Assembly: GCA_029959195.1 (NCBI GenBank)
Contig: CP114119.1
Location: 2,046,001 to 2,110,000 of the forward strand
Length of the DNA stretch: 64,000 bases
Origin: Dictyophora rubrovolvata
Taxonomy: Eukaryota; Basidiomycota; Agaricomycetes; Phallales; Phallaceae
Direction: 5' to 3'
Positions 47,690 through 59,069 of this stretch are shown here, in pieces; the stretch's first letter is position 1; each line of letters opens with the position of its first letter. The translations under genes and the position numbers were made by a program. Under the pieces are notes generated by a model. That model did not search any database and was not told where the DNA came from. It was given only the letters and a program-made list of their open reading frames with translations.

Positions 47690-49115
47690 AGTTGAGCCAG
47701 AATAGGACAATATAAAGAAGCGAACGGTCTGTCTTTGAGACAAAATGGATCACGCTCTTCTAATAAAATAAAACGACCATTTAATGGGGATCAATGAAGT
47801 GCAATTCAGCAATGGAAACTAATAAGAAAAAATCAGATCCTACCTGGCACGGACGGTTTTGATATCAGTGGTATCTTGATAAGAACCTTTGGGGCCTGTT
47901 GTGACTGACACGTAGACGTGGTAAGTCAAGACTGCATGACGAAGGTGTGAACAATTATATAAACAAAACACCATACCATCCTGAAAAAAGCGCGAATGTC
48001 CTCTGGAAGTTCAAATTCTGTAGGGATTGACAACTGCAGCTGTTGTAAGAGAGGCGCTAAAAAGAACGAAACGACGGGGTTTAGAGGGTGGATTCTACAA
48101 TAATAGAAATAAGATAAATACCCATCATTCTCGGTTGAAGAGTTTGGACAAACTTGACGTATGAGACATACGGGACAAAACCAACGGGTATCGCCTTCGG
48201 GAACATCACGACTATCCATAGGGAGATCGAGACACCAAAGATGAAAGACCTGGGATAACCATCGCAATAAAGCAGATTGCCAATATCTCGACAGGATGAA
48301 CAATGGTCTTCATTGAAATGATATGAGAAAGAAGATAAGAACAGACTTGAAAGTCAATACAGAGAACAAACGGACATTAGATACGTTATTGTGGTTGTTG
48401 CCAGCATCTACCACATCTAAAGAAGTAGGCTGGGGCTCATCTTTGGCGAGACTTGGAGGCGGTTTCTCCTTTTATTAACCCTTGTCCCTAGATTTGGAGG
48501 GTTTGGTGACAATGTCATTGGGAGGAACAGGTGCATTGGAGTGATCCAGTAAAGCACTTGCAGAGTTCATTCTTTGTGGTGCCTGGATGGCGGTAGGAGA
48601 GGGCTGAAATTCAGATTGGAACTTTGTTGAAACGAGGTTGAGGTTGAGGTTGTAGAATGAGACTGTGATTGAGATGGGGATAGAAGGATGGAAGGGTGGG
48701 CTGAACGCGACGCGAAACTGTCATTCAAAAAAAGAAAGAAAACAGAACAGAACACCGCTTTTCAGGAGACATAAAATAGATAGATGGATAGATAGGACGT
48801 ATACCTTCTGTCCGTTCGCTGCCGTTTTCTAGGCCTACCCCCGTCGTGGAGGTCATCCTCTGGAAGAATGAGAGCGAGTCCGAGTCCACCCATGAGACCT
48901 GAGTAGGACGTTCCTGGATCAGAAGCTGGCAGATAGGAGAATATATTTCGAGGCCGTTTGTAGTCGTGGTCGCGGCGCTGACTATTTAGCAGGGGCGGGG
49001 CGAACGACGGTCGCGAGGGTTGAAACGTTGGATCATCGGTTTCGAGTTCTGCCGGCTGCGAGACGGCGATGGGCTTAAAAAGACACGCAGAAGCCGTCGA
49101 AGACGACGAGGACAT
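47690..49115 (-). pseudogene. Broken PHD-finger gene resembling Rpd3S subunit Rco1
   Basis: Segments of a PHD protein lie in order on the minus strand. They are a Ser-rich, basic N-terminus (from about 49115), HCSSCRDIGNLLYCDGYPRS, then FHLWCLDLPMDSRDV and WFCPVCLIRQ, then LSIPTEFELPEDIRAFF, TTGPKGSYQDTTDIKTVRAR and ERDPFCLKDRPF. This order fits Rco1, the PHD subunit of the Rpd3S histone deacetylase complex. Lesions: the fourth zinc ligand is Tyr rather than Cys (CDGY). A base is missing between PRS and FHLW (TCTTTCATC), so ligands 1-3 and 5-8 lie in different frames. The frame stops soon after KDRPF, where more zinc-binding sequence is expected. It could be an assembly error at a T run, but three defects favour a pseudogene. 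Confidence 0.6.
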
Positions 49116-49202
49116 GAGAAGCACGCGGATGTGGATGCAGGAAAGTAGCGGATCGGGCCGCGTGTGCGTGTGTTTGTCTATCCGGAACGCTAGAAGGGGG
49201 GA

Positions 49203-52200
49203 ATGCTCAGAACTGTCCCTCTGAAGTCTCAGGCCCAGGCTTTCTTTCGAACAGCGCTCACTCCTCGAATCTCACTTCTGTGCCGGATGTCGTCGACCAC
49301 GTCTTCGCCGTATCTTGCTGACCTAAACGTCCCTTTTTGCGGTCTCCAGGTCGCAAAGTCGTTTGGCTTGCTCACCCCAAAGGAGAAACAGTACACGCAC
49401 TGGCTCAACAAGGCCAGCTGGGCCGGTGCTCGCATCATTCAAGAGCAGTGGTCACCTTGTGGCACAATCCTTTACGACTTTTTGGTCACTCTCTTCAGCG
49501 ATGACAAAAATCGCCTCGTCGATCTCCAGTTCCTCAAAGAAAAATCAGCTCTTGGCGACGATGACTGGCAGGCTCTGCTGCAATACACGGCCCAGGTCAG
49601 CTATACTCTCAAATTGACGGAATACTGGATGTTATGTCTTTTTTTTCTTTTAACTAGACACTCTCGAATCTCGTGAATTATCGATCTTTCGGTGGCTCGA
49701 AATTCATCCCCCGCATCTCCTCTGAGCACTTTGCTGCGGTGGTCCATGCTTCTCCATCTGCCAATGCTGCCGTTCCTCTTTGGAACGAGGTATTTTCATT
49801 GTCATTCTTCTTAAGATCATCATGCAATCCATCTATCGTTTAGTTGAAAGAACACATATATGCTCTCGAACCCGTTGCTTCTCTTCTGATCGGAAAACCA
49901 TGCAACGGACACATTTCAAACTATTATCTTGGTGAGATAATCACCGACGACGAGGTAGAAGCCGTGCAGAGAGCATGCGAGAAACTCGGTATAGATCCCC
50001 TTAACACTCGGCGAGTCAATTGCGTGGCCCCTTTTTCTCTTATATGATGACATTGTTATCCATTTTACAGCATTCGCAAAGAGGGTCTCGATAAATTCAC
50101 TTTGCTTATTGCCTCTGCCAATCAGACTGGCCCTCCTGTTGACTTCAACAGTTTAGAAATCCCCGTCAATGGACGCCCTCTTAACCTCACTGTCGAGTAT
50201 GGTGACTTTAATGAGACACTGTCCAAAATCACCGATGCTCTCAAACATGCAAAACAGCATGCCGCAAATGAACATCAGACAGCTGCTTTGGAGAATTACA
50301 TTAAGTCGTACGTACCCATGCTTGCAAAGATTCCTTTGCCGCGTTCATCGTGTTTCTCTTGAACACTAGCTTCGAAACGGGCTCTATTGATCATCACAAG
50401 GAAGGATCTAGACATTGGGTGAAAGACGTCGGCCCTAATGTCGAAAGCTACATTGGTTTTATCGAAGCCTATGTGGATCCTTACGGAGCTCGCGCTGAAT
50501 GGGAAGGTGAGAGGAGAAAACATTACTTTCTGCGTCCACTTCCGACATATCCCACAGGTTTTACCGCCATAGTTAACAAGGAACTCAGTGCTAAATATAA
50601 TGTTCTGGTGGAGAACGCGCCCCGACTAATTGAGATCCTCCCTTGGGGAAAACATTACGAGGTGGATGTGTTCAAACGACCCGATTTCACGGCTTTGGAG
50701 ATTGTAAATTTTGCAACCGGTGGTAAGACAAGGAGTGACTTCTTTCCTGTTATAGTTTTTGATATTGAACCGCATTCTTAGGTATTCCTGTTGGAATCAA
50801 CGTAAGTATTATTTTACTTCACGTGTATATATACACGCCTTAAGAATCGGATAACCGCAATTATTCATAGATTCCTGTAAGTACTGATTCAGATTGCTTC
50901 ATGCGAAGGATATTTAAAAATTTATGACATTCCTCAGAATTATTATGAAATTCGAGAGTCACTAGGGTTTAAGGCAAGTATCCGAGTTACTTATCCACTA
51001 ATGGTCTTTATAACGGTTCATTTAAACCTATAGAATGTATCCTTGGCTGTATGTAAACAAATTTTCTTCACCTCTCAGCTTCTCATATACACGTATAATA
51101 GAACATCCTTTCCGCCAAAGTTCCAGACGAGGAATTAACGTTCGTTCATTCGGATGACGTCGGAATTTTCAACAAATGGGATACTAAAGCATTTGAAGTT
51201 CAAGTAGCGAACCATGAGCTGCTGGGACATGGATCTGGAAAGCTATTTACTCAAGACGCTAATGGAAAACTCAATTTTGATCCGGATGGGACCATTAATC
51301 CTCTCACCGGTCAGAAAGTGTAAGCATGGGACTACTTGCACTTTTTTTCCCCCTTTCTGATTTGACATACTACGACTAGCACAACTTGGTATAAACCAGG
51401 TCAAACTCCGGGATCCGTACTTGGGGACGTTTATGCTTCTTTCGAAGAATGCAGAGCGGAAGCTGCTGGTCTATTTCGTTCGTATTATTCTTCATCACCA
51501 GCAACTCAAATTGATATCTCAGTAGTATCTTCCAACCCTGCGATCCTTAAGATTTTTGGAGTAAGTCATCTTCCTTGCCTTAGAGGCTTCGTCTCATATG
51601 TATGCTATTGGTTAGTACACCGACAAGAAAGACATTGAAGATCTTCAATACGTCAGTTACTTGCTCATGGCCAGAGCCGGTCTTCGAGCTCTCCAGTACT
51701 AGTGAGTAGCATGGCTTCCAAATAAATAGATGATAACACTCATTTTCGCGCACCGAAGTGATCCTTTAGCGAAGAAACATCTTCAAGCCCACATGCAAGC
51801 GCGAATGGGTATTACTAAATTTATGATACAACAAGGTCTTGCGAAATTGGAAGAGGTTCGCGATGAGAAAGGTGTCCTAACGCAAGCTTACATCCGCGTT
51901 CGTGCTTTCTTCCCCCTTTTTTTTTTTTTGAAGTTAAGGCATATTTACGTTCTTTTTTAGGTTGATCGTGGTCGGGTTTTGTCTCACGGGCAAGAGAGCA
52001 TTGGAAAATTACTAGTTGAACTTCAGGTCCGAAAGAGTATTGCTGACGGACCAGGGTCAAAGAAGTACTATACCGAGCTGACTACTCCTCTACCCGGATG
52101 GGATGGCGAGATAAGAGACCTGGTGATAACGAAACGACAGGTAGGTTTTTGCGATGATATTATAATTGACTATGGTAAATTAATTGGTGTATCTTAGCCC

Positions 52201-52364
52201 CGCAGGGTTTTCGTACAGGCAAGTTTATAAATAATTTTCCGTTCTCTCTCTAAAAGTCATCGCAGCCAAATACTTTCCTTGAAAACGGAGAGGTCGTTTT
52301 GAAAGAATACGCACTCACTGCAGCGGGTGCCATTGAAAGTTTCGTCGAAAGACGAGCCTTTTAA
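49203..52364 (+). CDS. Dipeptidyl peptidase III (M49 metallopeptidase)
   Basis: About 15 exons. The zinc motif HELLGHGSGK and the downstream EECRAE segment are the two metal-binding parts of M49. Other family marks are NTRIRKEG, GINIPNYYEIRE, LGFKNVSLA, DVYASFEECRAE and RRVFVQPNTF. The protein is cytosolic in most organisms, removing dipeptides from short peptides. An internal ATG (MSSTTSSPYLAD) after a basic leader suggests possible alternative starts. The gene is unusual in having very short exons (20, 6, 15 and 21 nt) and three introns that appear to use GC donors (50011-50070, 50974-51033, 52219-52265). All are needed to reach the conserved family sequence. The frame is intact and the gene looks functional. 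Confidence 0.9.
50011..50070 (+). other. Probable GC-AG intron in DPP III
   Basis: Donor GCGAGT after ACT CG, acceptor TTTACAG. Joining gives NTRIRKEGLDKF in frame. The nearest GT donor (GTCAAT, 3 nt further) gives the wrong frame. Confidence 0.55.
50871..50876 (+). other. 6-nt micro-exon in DPP III
   Basis: ATTCCT flanked by CATAG on the left and GTAAGT on the right. It supplies Ile-Pro of the conserved GINIPNY motif between exons 50782-50801 and 50938-50973. Without it the motif is lost, though the frame is kept. Confidence 0.75.
50974..51033 (+). other. GC-AG intron in DPP III
   Basis: AAG|GCAAGT donor with a CTATAG acceptor. Splicing gives LGFKNVSLA, a conserved M49 segment. The exon that follows (51034-51048) is only 15 nt. 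Confidence 0.75.
52219..52265 (+). other. GC-AG intron in DPP III
   Basis: CAG|GCAAGT donor with an ATCGCAG acceptor. Splicing gives RRVFVQPNTF, the conserved end of the family. The preceding exon (52198-52218) is only 21 nt. Confidence 0.75.
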
Positions 52365-52790
52365 GCGCCTCATAAGTAAACCCGACTAAAGGAGAACATT
52401 AAATTCCTGTCCTAATAAGATTTTGATAAAACGCATGTACATTGGGCAAATGGAACACAAATACAATATGATAAGAAGATGATCCGTGAAATGATACATT
52501 TCCTGGGTGTCAAGGTGTATGTCCTCTCCACGGACAAATGAAACAGACTTATCAATTGCGACCACGACCGTAACACTATCGCACAAATATCGATTAATTA
52601 TTACGTACAAGTACCTGGTGCTGGTCCATACCTTTTGTGAATAAAAAGAATAAAAATTACATATAAATCAGTTAAAATAAAGAGAGAAAAACAAGGGACC
52701 GACTCCACCGCGGAAGACAATACCTGTATTAAGTTTTTGAGTATCGTGGCATGGGCATGGTAACAGAGGGCGAGCGAGAACAATGAAGGG
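52365..52790. other. Intergenic after DPP III
   Basis: About 430 bp with no gene seen. From about 52830 the duplicated unit B begins, marked by atttca-aagcagcattgtaa and atggcattacaa, which recur near 59075-59115. Confidence 0.5.
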
Positions 52791-53009
52791 TCCACTCCGC
52801 TTTCAACCCATGTGCCAATCCTCGCAATTAGCTCGCATGACCAATGACACAGCTAATTTCAGAAGCAGCATTGTAAAATCACGCCCTATGGCATTACAAT
52901 TCGACCGCGGCGCTCTACTTGCCCAAAGGCAACTTGGAAGATGTTTTGATTCTAAGACCATGGTACCAGCCGGTCCAACCAACTTCTCACGGGGACTAAC
53001 GCTGGACAA

Positions 53010-53720
53010 CTAGGAGCTCAGAAACAACATTATCGGATCTTTGCGATCTACACCCGAGTTGAAATGCTCCTCGTTCCCGCGTCTTGGTTTCATATTATGG
53101 GTGAGCTAAATCTGTGCCAGAACCCCAGTATTCAACATTTACCAAAGCGCCGTATCTCAAGAAATCGGCTTGCTCTATGCTGTATTCGGTCCCAACATCC
53201 TTGATATTGCTCTCATATCGCTTTGCTGTCCCCGTGCACCTCATCCTGATCATGCGCTGAAAACACCCCTGAAATACAATTCTCCAAATTGCTCAACCCC
53301 AGTCTGAAGACTGGTTAAAAAACTTGGGGACATCCGAGTCTGTACGTTTCCAAATTATCCCATCACGTATTCCTATTCCTGGAGCTGACCAGACTTCTTC
53401 TATAAACACTCAGAAATACTATCCGCTCTTTTAGAATCGCGACTGATCAACAACAGCATCAATTTCTCCGCTAGAAAGCGTTTTAAGCTTGAGTCAATCT
53501 GAAGTGTTCGCCGCGTCTTCTATCAACTCGACCGATTCATTCATTACCTTTGGCTACTTACAGGAGCAGACATCCTAGACGTCCCTCTGGTAAGACATGT
53601 CGTCCATGATCTAAATCAACCGTGTGCTGACGCACTTACTAGAACCTATTGGCACAGGACTTCTCGAAGATTTTATGACGGAGAACGCGAAGTCTACTGG
53701 CGAATTGTTTTTAGCCTCTT
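53010..53720 (+). pseudogene. Decayed Pom34-like gene (unit B)
   Basis: It aligns with unit A from the RNNI segment onward. A deletion removes most of the first TM helix (agaaacaacatt is followed almost directly by tttgcgatctacacc). The segment equivalent to STPVRR contains TGA in place of a sense codon. Several indels shift the tail. It cannot encode the protein. Confidence 0.75.
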
Positions 53721-54022
53721 CTTAAGCGCGCTGTAATCTGCACTCGCTTGCTTAACGACTAGTGCACGTTTGAATAATTTTAGGGGATGTCTTCGATTTG
53801 GTTTGCATGTAGATAGAAATATATTGCATAAGATATAAGGATACATGCGGAATATGATCAACGATAGAGCGGAAACCATAGCATGATGGGAGCCGGAAGT
53901 TGTAAATGAGATTGAAACCACGAGAGAACATAAGATTAGCAAAGCGAAAACATGAAAGTAATTGTGGGTGCCAATCTCTACTAAGCTTCAATGCCTGTAG
54001 GGAGTGAAGCAATATAACCAAC

Positions 54023-55589
54023 TCAGTGACCTTGTCTATAAATGCTGTCCCAAGAGGGCGTGTTACATTCGTCGGGGCGAACCTTCTGGTGTTTATATCT
54101 CACGACCTTAGCGATATCATCCCGCTCTAAACGGAAAAATTCGATGCCGTCATCTTCTACTCTGACTCTGGTGTACAGAAGCCTGGGGAAGTTATATAAA
54201 ACTTTGGAAAGGAGATGGCTATCTATGAGTGTGTCATCAAAAGGTCCTATAAGAACACGGAGATTCTTGAAACCAGCGAAATGGGAGAGATGCTCCATAA
54301 CCTGATGCGATCCATTAATACGACACTCAAACGTAACAACTGAGATGGGTCTTCGAGCTGTGGGGACATACCTCGTGGTCCGGTCTCAACGGTACGAACT
54401 CGGCGTCAGATTCAGAATCAAAACTGCACAAAACAGGTTTCAAAATTATGCAGAGCTTTTGGATATTGGGAGCCATAGCAACGAGTTTTTGAATCGACTT
54501 CTCGAGGTGGGCACCTAAATACAGACAAGTCTCTAGATTAGATAGGATAATCCCATGTTTCGTCGAATACGAGTACAAGTCGTTATTCATTTCCAAATGC
54601 GTGAGGCGCGCAGCGACATTAGTCGTGATGGTATGTGGATGTAACTCTAGACTGATGTAGAAAGATTTGAGACTCGGGAGGAAATCATCGGATTCAATGG
54701 CCCAACCAGGAAGCAGAATGTTGTAAGTCGATAAAACAATGAGTTTTGAATGACGGTGGAGAAATGTCCGTACACGGGGTAGGTAGTCTTTCCCCGTAGG
54801 ACAGTTCATGTAGTTAGAGAACTTGAAATGTTGAAGATTTGGCCAGTAGCCCGAAAACAAGGCACTGGAGAGTCCCGAACCTACATTTATGTTAGGTTAG
54901 GCGTGTTCACAAGCATTTGCAAAAAGACGCCGCCCTCATATTTATACCCGCTTCTGATCATATATTTTTGAAGTGAGGGCAGGTAATCATAAAATAACTG
55001 AATCATGGGATTAGTAAAGACATTTGCTTTTTAACAATAAATGTCAACTTACCGAGAACCTTTTCAAATCTCTCGAGGCTTTGTCTTTTTCAAAGTGGTT
55101 TGACAATCCAAAGTGCACTTCTAACTCTTTCAAACCACAACCCGCCCTTCCGATTGCCTCAGAAATAAGGCAAAAAACTTTGTCGTTTTGACCCGTTGTT
55201 TCGAATTTGAGGACTTTCAGGTTGACCATTTTAGAAAGGGCTTGGATGAAGATGTTAGAAATAACATTTGGAAGATTGACGTCTGTACTGAAGACCGGTG
55301 GCTGCGTTCCGGATTCAATTCTGCACATTCGCGGAATTTCTATCCGGCCATGATGTATCAGGATGTTTAAATATCTGATAGAAGAGCAAGCGTTGGGTGT
55401 GTCCAAAAGATGTTTCCAAACATATTCCGTAGGCCTTGTGCAACAAATGGAAATTCGACGATAGTCGATGTGTCGAGGAACGATGACGGCATGCCAGGAG
55501 CGAGCTGTTAATGCAAAAGACAATAGATCCTTGGGATGGTCGACACATTCGATGATGTGGAGAAGGACGTCTATAGGTATTCTGGTCAT
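54023..55589 (-). pseudogene. F-box/LRR-like gene F2, frameshifted
   Basis: Exon 1 (55589 to about 55052) is open and begins MTRIPIDVLLHIIECVDHPK. In exon 2 the sequence coding for NLTYMxV in the other copies has lost 4 bp (aacctaacataaatgtag), giving a stop straight after NLT. The rest of exon 2 and exon 3 remain readable. The intron 1 acceptor must be TTCAG before TTATTTTATGAT, as in F3. A codon that is CGA in F1 and F3 is CAA here. Confidence 0.75.
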
Positions 55590-56029
55590 CCTCTACGACG
55601 CTGTGAGAAGAGTAGCCGTTAAAGCGGGATCGTCGATGTGAATGGATATACAGTCGAACCTCTTATAATCCATACCACTTACAACCCATAACCCCAAAAA
55701 CCCATACATTATGCATCCCGAGTTACGTGGGGATTTCGCAACTATAACCCATAAACCCGCGGTAATCCATAACCCATGCTTCTGGCCTAAGATGACCTTC
55801 CTAATTCGGTATGTAACAGAGCTAAATTTCCCAAATAATTTGACCGCGACTGAATCTCTCGAATCCGGTTGGGAAGCTCTATGCAAGATATTCTGATTTT
55901 AAGACCATGGTTCTACTTACCCAAAGACCATGTTCAGCCGACTCGTGCGTGTGAGGGCTAACGCTAGACAACTAGAGACATGACATGCATAACAGACCCG
56001 AGCTCATGATCTTCCGCAGGCTAAGGGAC

Positions 56030-56756
56030 GTATACCACGCAAACACTACCTGACAATCAGAAACAACATCGTAGCAGTCTTTTCTACCCTGTTTTTTAAT
56101 TGGTTCTTTGCGATCTACACCCGAGTCGAAATGCTCCTCGGTCCTGCATCTTAGTTTCATATTATGGGTGAGCTAAATCTGTGCTAGAACTTCGGTATTC
56201 ATTTGCTAAAGCGCTGCATCTCAAGAAATCGGCTTGCTCTGCACTGTATTCAGTTCAAACATCATCATTGCTCTCATTTCGCTTTGCTATCCCCGCCCAT
56301 GGTATCCTGATTATGCACTGAAAACACCTATGAACCTTAAATCTCCAGCTCGCTCAACCCCAATCCGAAGGTTGGTTAAAAACTTGGGGACCTCTGTACG
56401 TTCCCAAATTATCATCTCACCACGTATTCCTGCTGACCGAACTTCCTCTATAAACACTCAGGCATTCTATGCACCCGGGTCGGCTTCTGCAGAATCGCGA
56501 AAGATCAATAACAGCATCAATATCTTGCTCGAAAGTCGTTCGAACTTTAGTCAATCTGACGCATTCTCCTCGTCTTCTTCTATCAATCCAGCTAATTCGT
56601 TACCTTTGGCTGCTTACAGGAGCAGACATCCCAGACGTCACGGTAAGACATGTAATCCAAGATCTAAACGAAGCGTGTGTTGACGCACCTACTAGAACCT
56701 ATTGGCACAGGACTTTTCAAAGATTTTATGAAGGAAAACGCGAGGTCTACTTGTGA
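56030..56756 (+). pseudogene. Decayed Pom34-like gene (unit C)
   Basis: It is closer to unit A than unit B is, but the codon equivalent to the Trp of PASWL is TAG (gcatcttagtttcat), a nonsense change in exon 1. The part after the intron is open (56234-56683), keeping IIIALISLCYP and STPIRRLVKN. The other-frame extension at 56.6-56.76 kb (DVTVRHVIQDLNEACVD) is also kept. Confidence 0.7.
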
Positions 56757-57381
56757 AATGTCTTAAACGCGCTGTCCTCAGGAATCTTGTGATGTAATCT
56801 GCACTTGCTTCCTTAACGACTAGTGCACGTTTAAATGGTTTAGACCAGGACGGGATGTCTTTGCTTTGGTTTGTATGTAGATCGAATTATATTGCGTAAG
56901 GTATAAGGATGCATGTGGAATATAATGAACGATAGGGCAGAAACCATAGCATGATGAGATTGAAACTTCAAGAGAACACAAATAACGATGTGATTAGCAA
57001 AGCGAAAACATGAAAGCAATTGTAGCGCATCGGCATTGGGCGAACCCGAAATTCTAGTAGCATTTCGCATTTCTGAGGCGGAGGTAGAGGTGGAGAAGAT
57101 TGAATGAGTTGGACCAGTGAAAAACTCCCAACGAACAGGTTCAAGTCAACAAGTCGCTTAGACGAGTGTTTGAGATGGGTATGGAAGAAAATCATGGGGG
57201 AACGTTCATCGACAGTTTGAGCCAATCGCTTGCATTGACAGCTATGGTCTACTTGTTGTTGTCCATGTATCATCCAAACTGGGTAAGCTGAGGCATTTTC
57301 CCTAGTTAAAGGTGAGTGCCAATCTCCCTTATAAACTGAATTAGCTTCAATGCTTGGAGGAAGTGAAGCAATATAACCAAC

Positions 57382-58916
57382 TCACAGACCATGTCTATAA
57401 ATGCTGTCCCAACAGTAAGATTTACATTCGTCGGGGTAGGCCTCCTCATGTTTATATTTCATCACCTTGGCGATATCATCCCGCTCCAAACGGAAAATTT
57501 TGCGGCCCTGATTTATGAGATTCATTCTGGTGTACAAAAACCTGGGGAAGTCGTATAAAACTCTGAAAGGGAGATAACTATCTACGGATACTTCATCAAG
57601 AGGTCCTATAAGAACACGTAGATTCTTGAAACCAGCGAAATGGGAGACACGCTCCATAATCTAGTGCGAAGCATTAATACGACTCTCAAACGTAACAACT
57701 GAGATGGGTCCCCGAGCTGCGGCGACATACCTCGTCAAGGGTCAACCGTTGGTCAAAACTGATATGGAGCTTTTGGATATTGGGAGTCATCACAACGAGT
57801 TTTTGAATCGACTCCTCGAGGTGGGCATTGAAGTACACACAAGTTTCTAGATTAGATAGGACAATCCCACATTCTGCTAGATACGAGTACAAGCCAGGAT
57901 TCATTTCCAAATGCGCGAGGCGTGCAGCGATATTAGCCGTAATGGTATGTGGATGCAACTCTAGACTGACGTATAAAGATTTGAGATTCGGGAGGAAATC
58001 ATCGGATTCAGTGGCCCAACCAGGAAGCAGAATGTTGTGAGTCGATAAAGTAATGAGTTTTGAATGACGGCGGAAAAATGTCTGTACACGGGGTAGGTAG
58101 TCTTTCTCCGTGGGACAGCTCATGAACCTGAGGTGTTGAAGGTTTGGCCAGCAGCCCGAAAAGAATGCACTGGAGAGTCCCGAAGTTACATCCATGTAGG
58201 TTAGGTTAGGCGTGTTCAAAAGCATTTGCAAAAAGACGCCGCTATCATAATGATTGTTGCTTTTGATAATATATTTTCGAAGTGACGGCAGGTAGTCGTA
58301 AAATAACTGAATCACAAGTTGATGAAGACTTTTACTCTTTAACAATAGATTATCAGCTTACCGAGAACGTTTTCAAATCCCTCGAGACTTTGTCTTTTTC
58401 AAAGCGTTGCTCAATGGCCGTGTTTGGCGATTGAAAGTGTATTTCTAATTCTTCCAAACTGGCACAACCCGCTCTTCCGATTGCCTCAGAAATAAGGTGA
58501 AAGACTTCTTCGTTTGGACCCGTTGTTTCGAATCTGAGGACTTTCAGGTTGACCATTTTAGAAAGGGCTTGAGTGAAGGTATCTGAAATAACATTTAGAA
58601 TGATGTCGTCTAGACTGAAAAACGGTAGCTGCGTTCTCAGTTCCATTTTGCACATTCGTGAAATTTTTTTCCGGATGTGAAATATCAGGATGTTTAAATA
58701 TCTGATATAAGAGCAAGCGTTGGGAGTGTCCAAGAGATGTTTCCAAACACGTTCAGAAGACTTTGTGCAGGAAACGGAAATGCGACGATAGTCAATGTGT
58801 CGCGGAACGATGGCGACATACCAGGCGCGAGATGTTAACGCAAAAGACAATAGATCCTTGGGATGGTCGATAAATTCGATGACGTGGAAAAGGACGTCTA
58901 TAGGTACCGTGGTCAT
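57382..58916 (-). CDS. F-box/LRR-like protein F3 (only intact family copy)
   Basis: Three exons. Exon 1 starts MTTVPIDVLFHVIEFIDHPK, an F-box-like motif followed by LLSFALTSRAW and IDYRRISV, as in Agaricomycete F-box proteins. Exon 2 begins LFYDYLPSLRKYIIK after the acceptor GATTCAG and carries leucine-rich repeats (LPNLKSLYVSLEL; LSNLETCVYFN). Exon 3 begins IMERVSHFAGFKNLRVLIGP after an intron of about 70 nt. Total length is about 490 aa. Phases match at both junctions and no stops interrupt, unlike F1, F2 and F4. It probably acts as an SCF adaptor with an LRR-like substrate-binding part; the substrate is unknown. Confidence 0.75.
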
Positions 58917-59069
58917 CCTCTACAACGCTGTGAGAAGAGTAGCCGTCAAAGAGCAATCGTCGATGTGAATTGGTACAATATACTTGTTTGTAAATATTTG
59001 GCGTCCAGGATTGTACATAATTTGGCACGTTTTTTTAATCATTCCTATCAATCCCCGTAATCAGCTGAC

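Larger units (their letters stand above)
52830..55640. repeat. Segmental duplication unit B
   Basis: Second copy of the two-TM gene plus F-box-like gene. Both members are broken. It lies to the right of the RING-Rco1-DPP III block. Confidence 0.75.
55800..58950. repeat. Segmental duplication unit C
   Basis: Third copy. The F-box-like member is intact and the two-TM member is broken near its N-terminus. The left edge carries gactgaatctctcgaatcc, also seen at about 61515 in the right flank of unit D. Confidence 0.75.

Noticed and set aside
50802-50870. Reading straight through instead of splicing in DPP III near the micro-exon
   Set aside because: Read-through meets stops and loses GINIPNY. 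Splice signals on both sides of ATTCCT are strong.
55044-58345. Loss of the exon-2 splice acceptor in F2, F3 and F4 (TTTTAG in F1 against TTTTATG/TTTTACG)
   Set aside because: An upstream acceptor (GATTCAG) gives an in-frame LFYDYLPS start in these copies, so the intron-1 acceptor is not lost.
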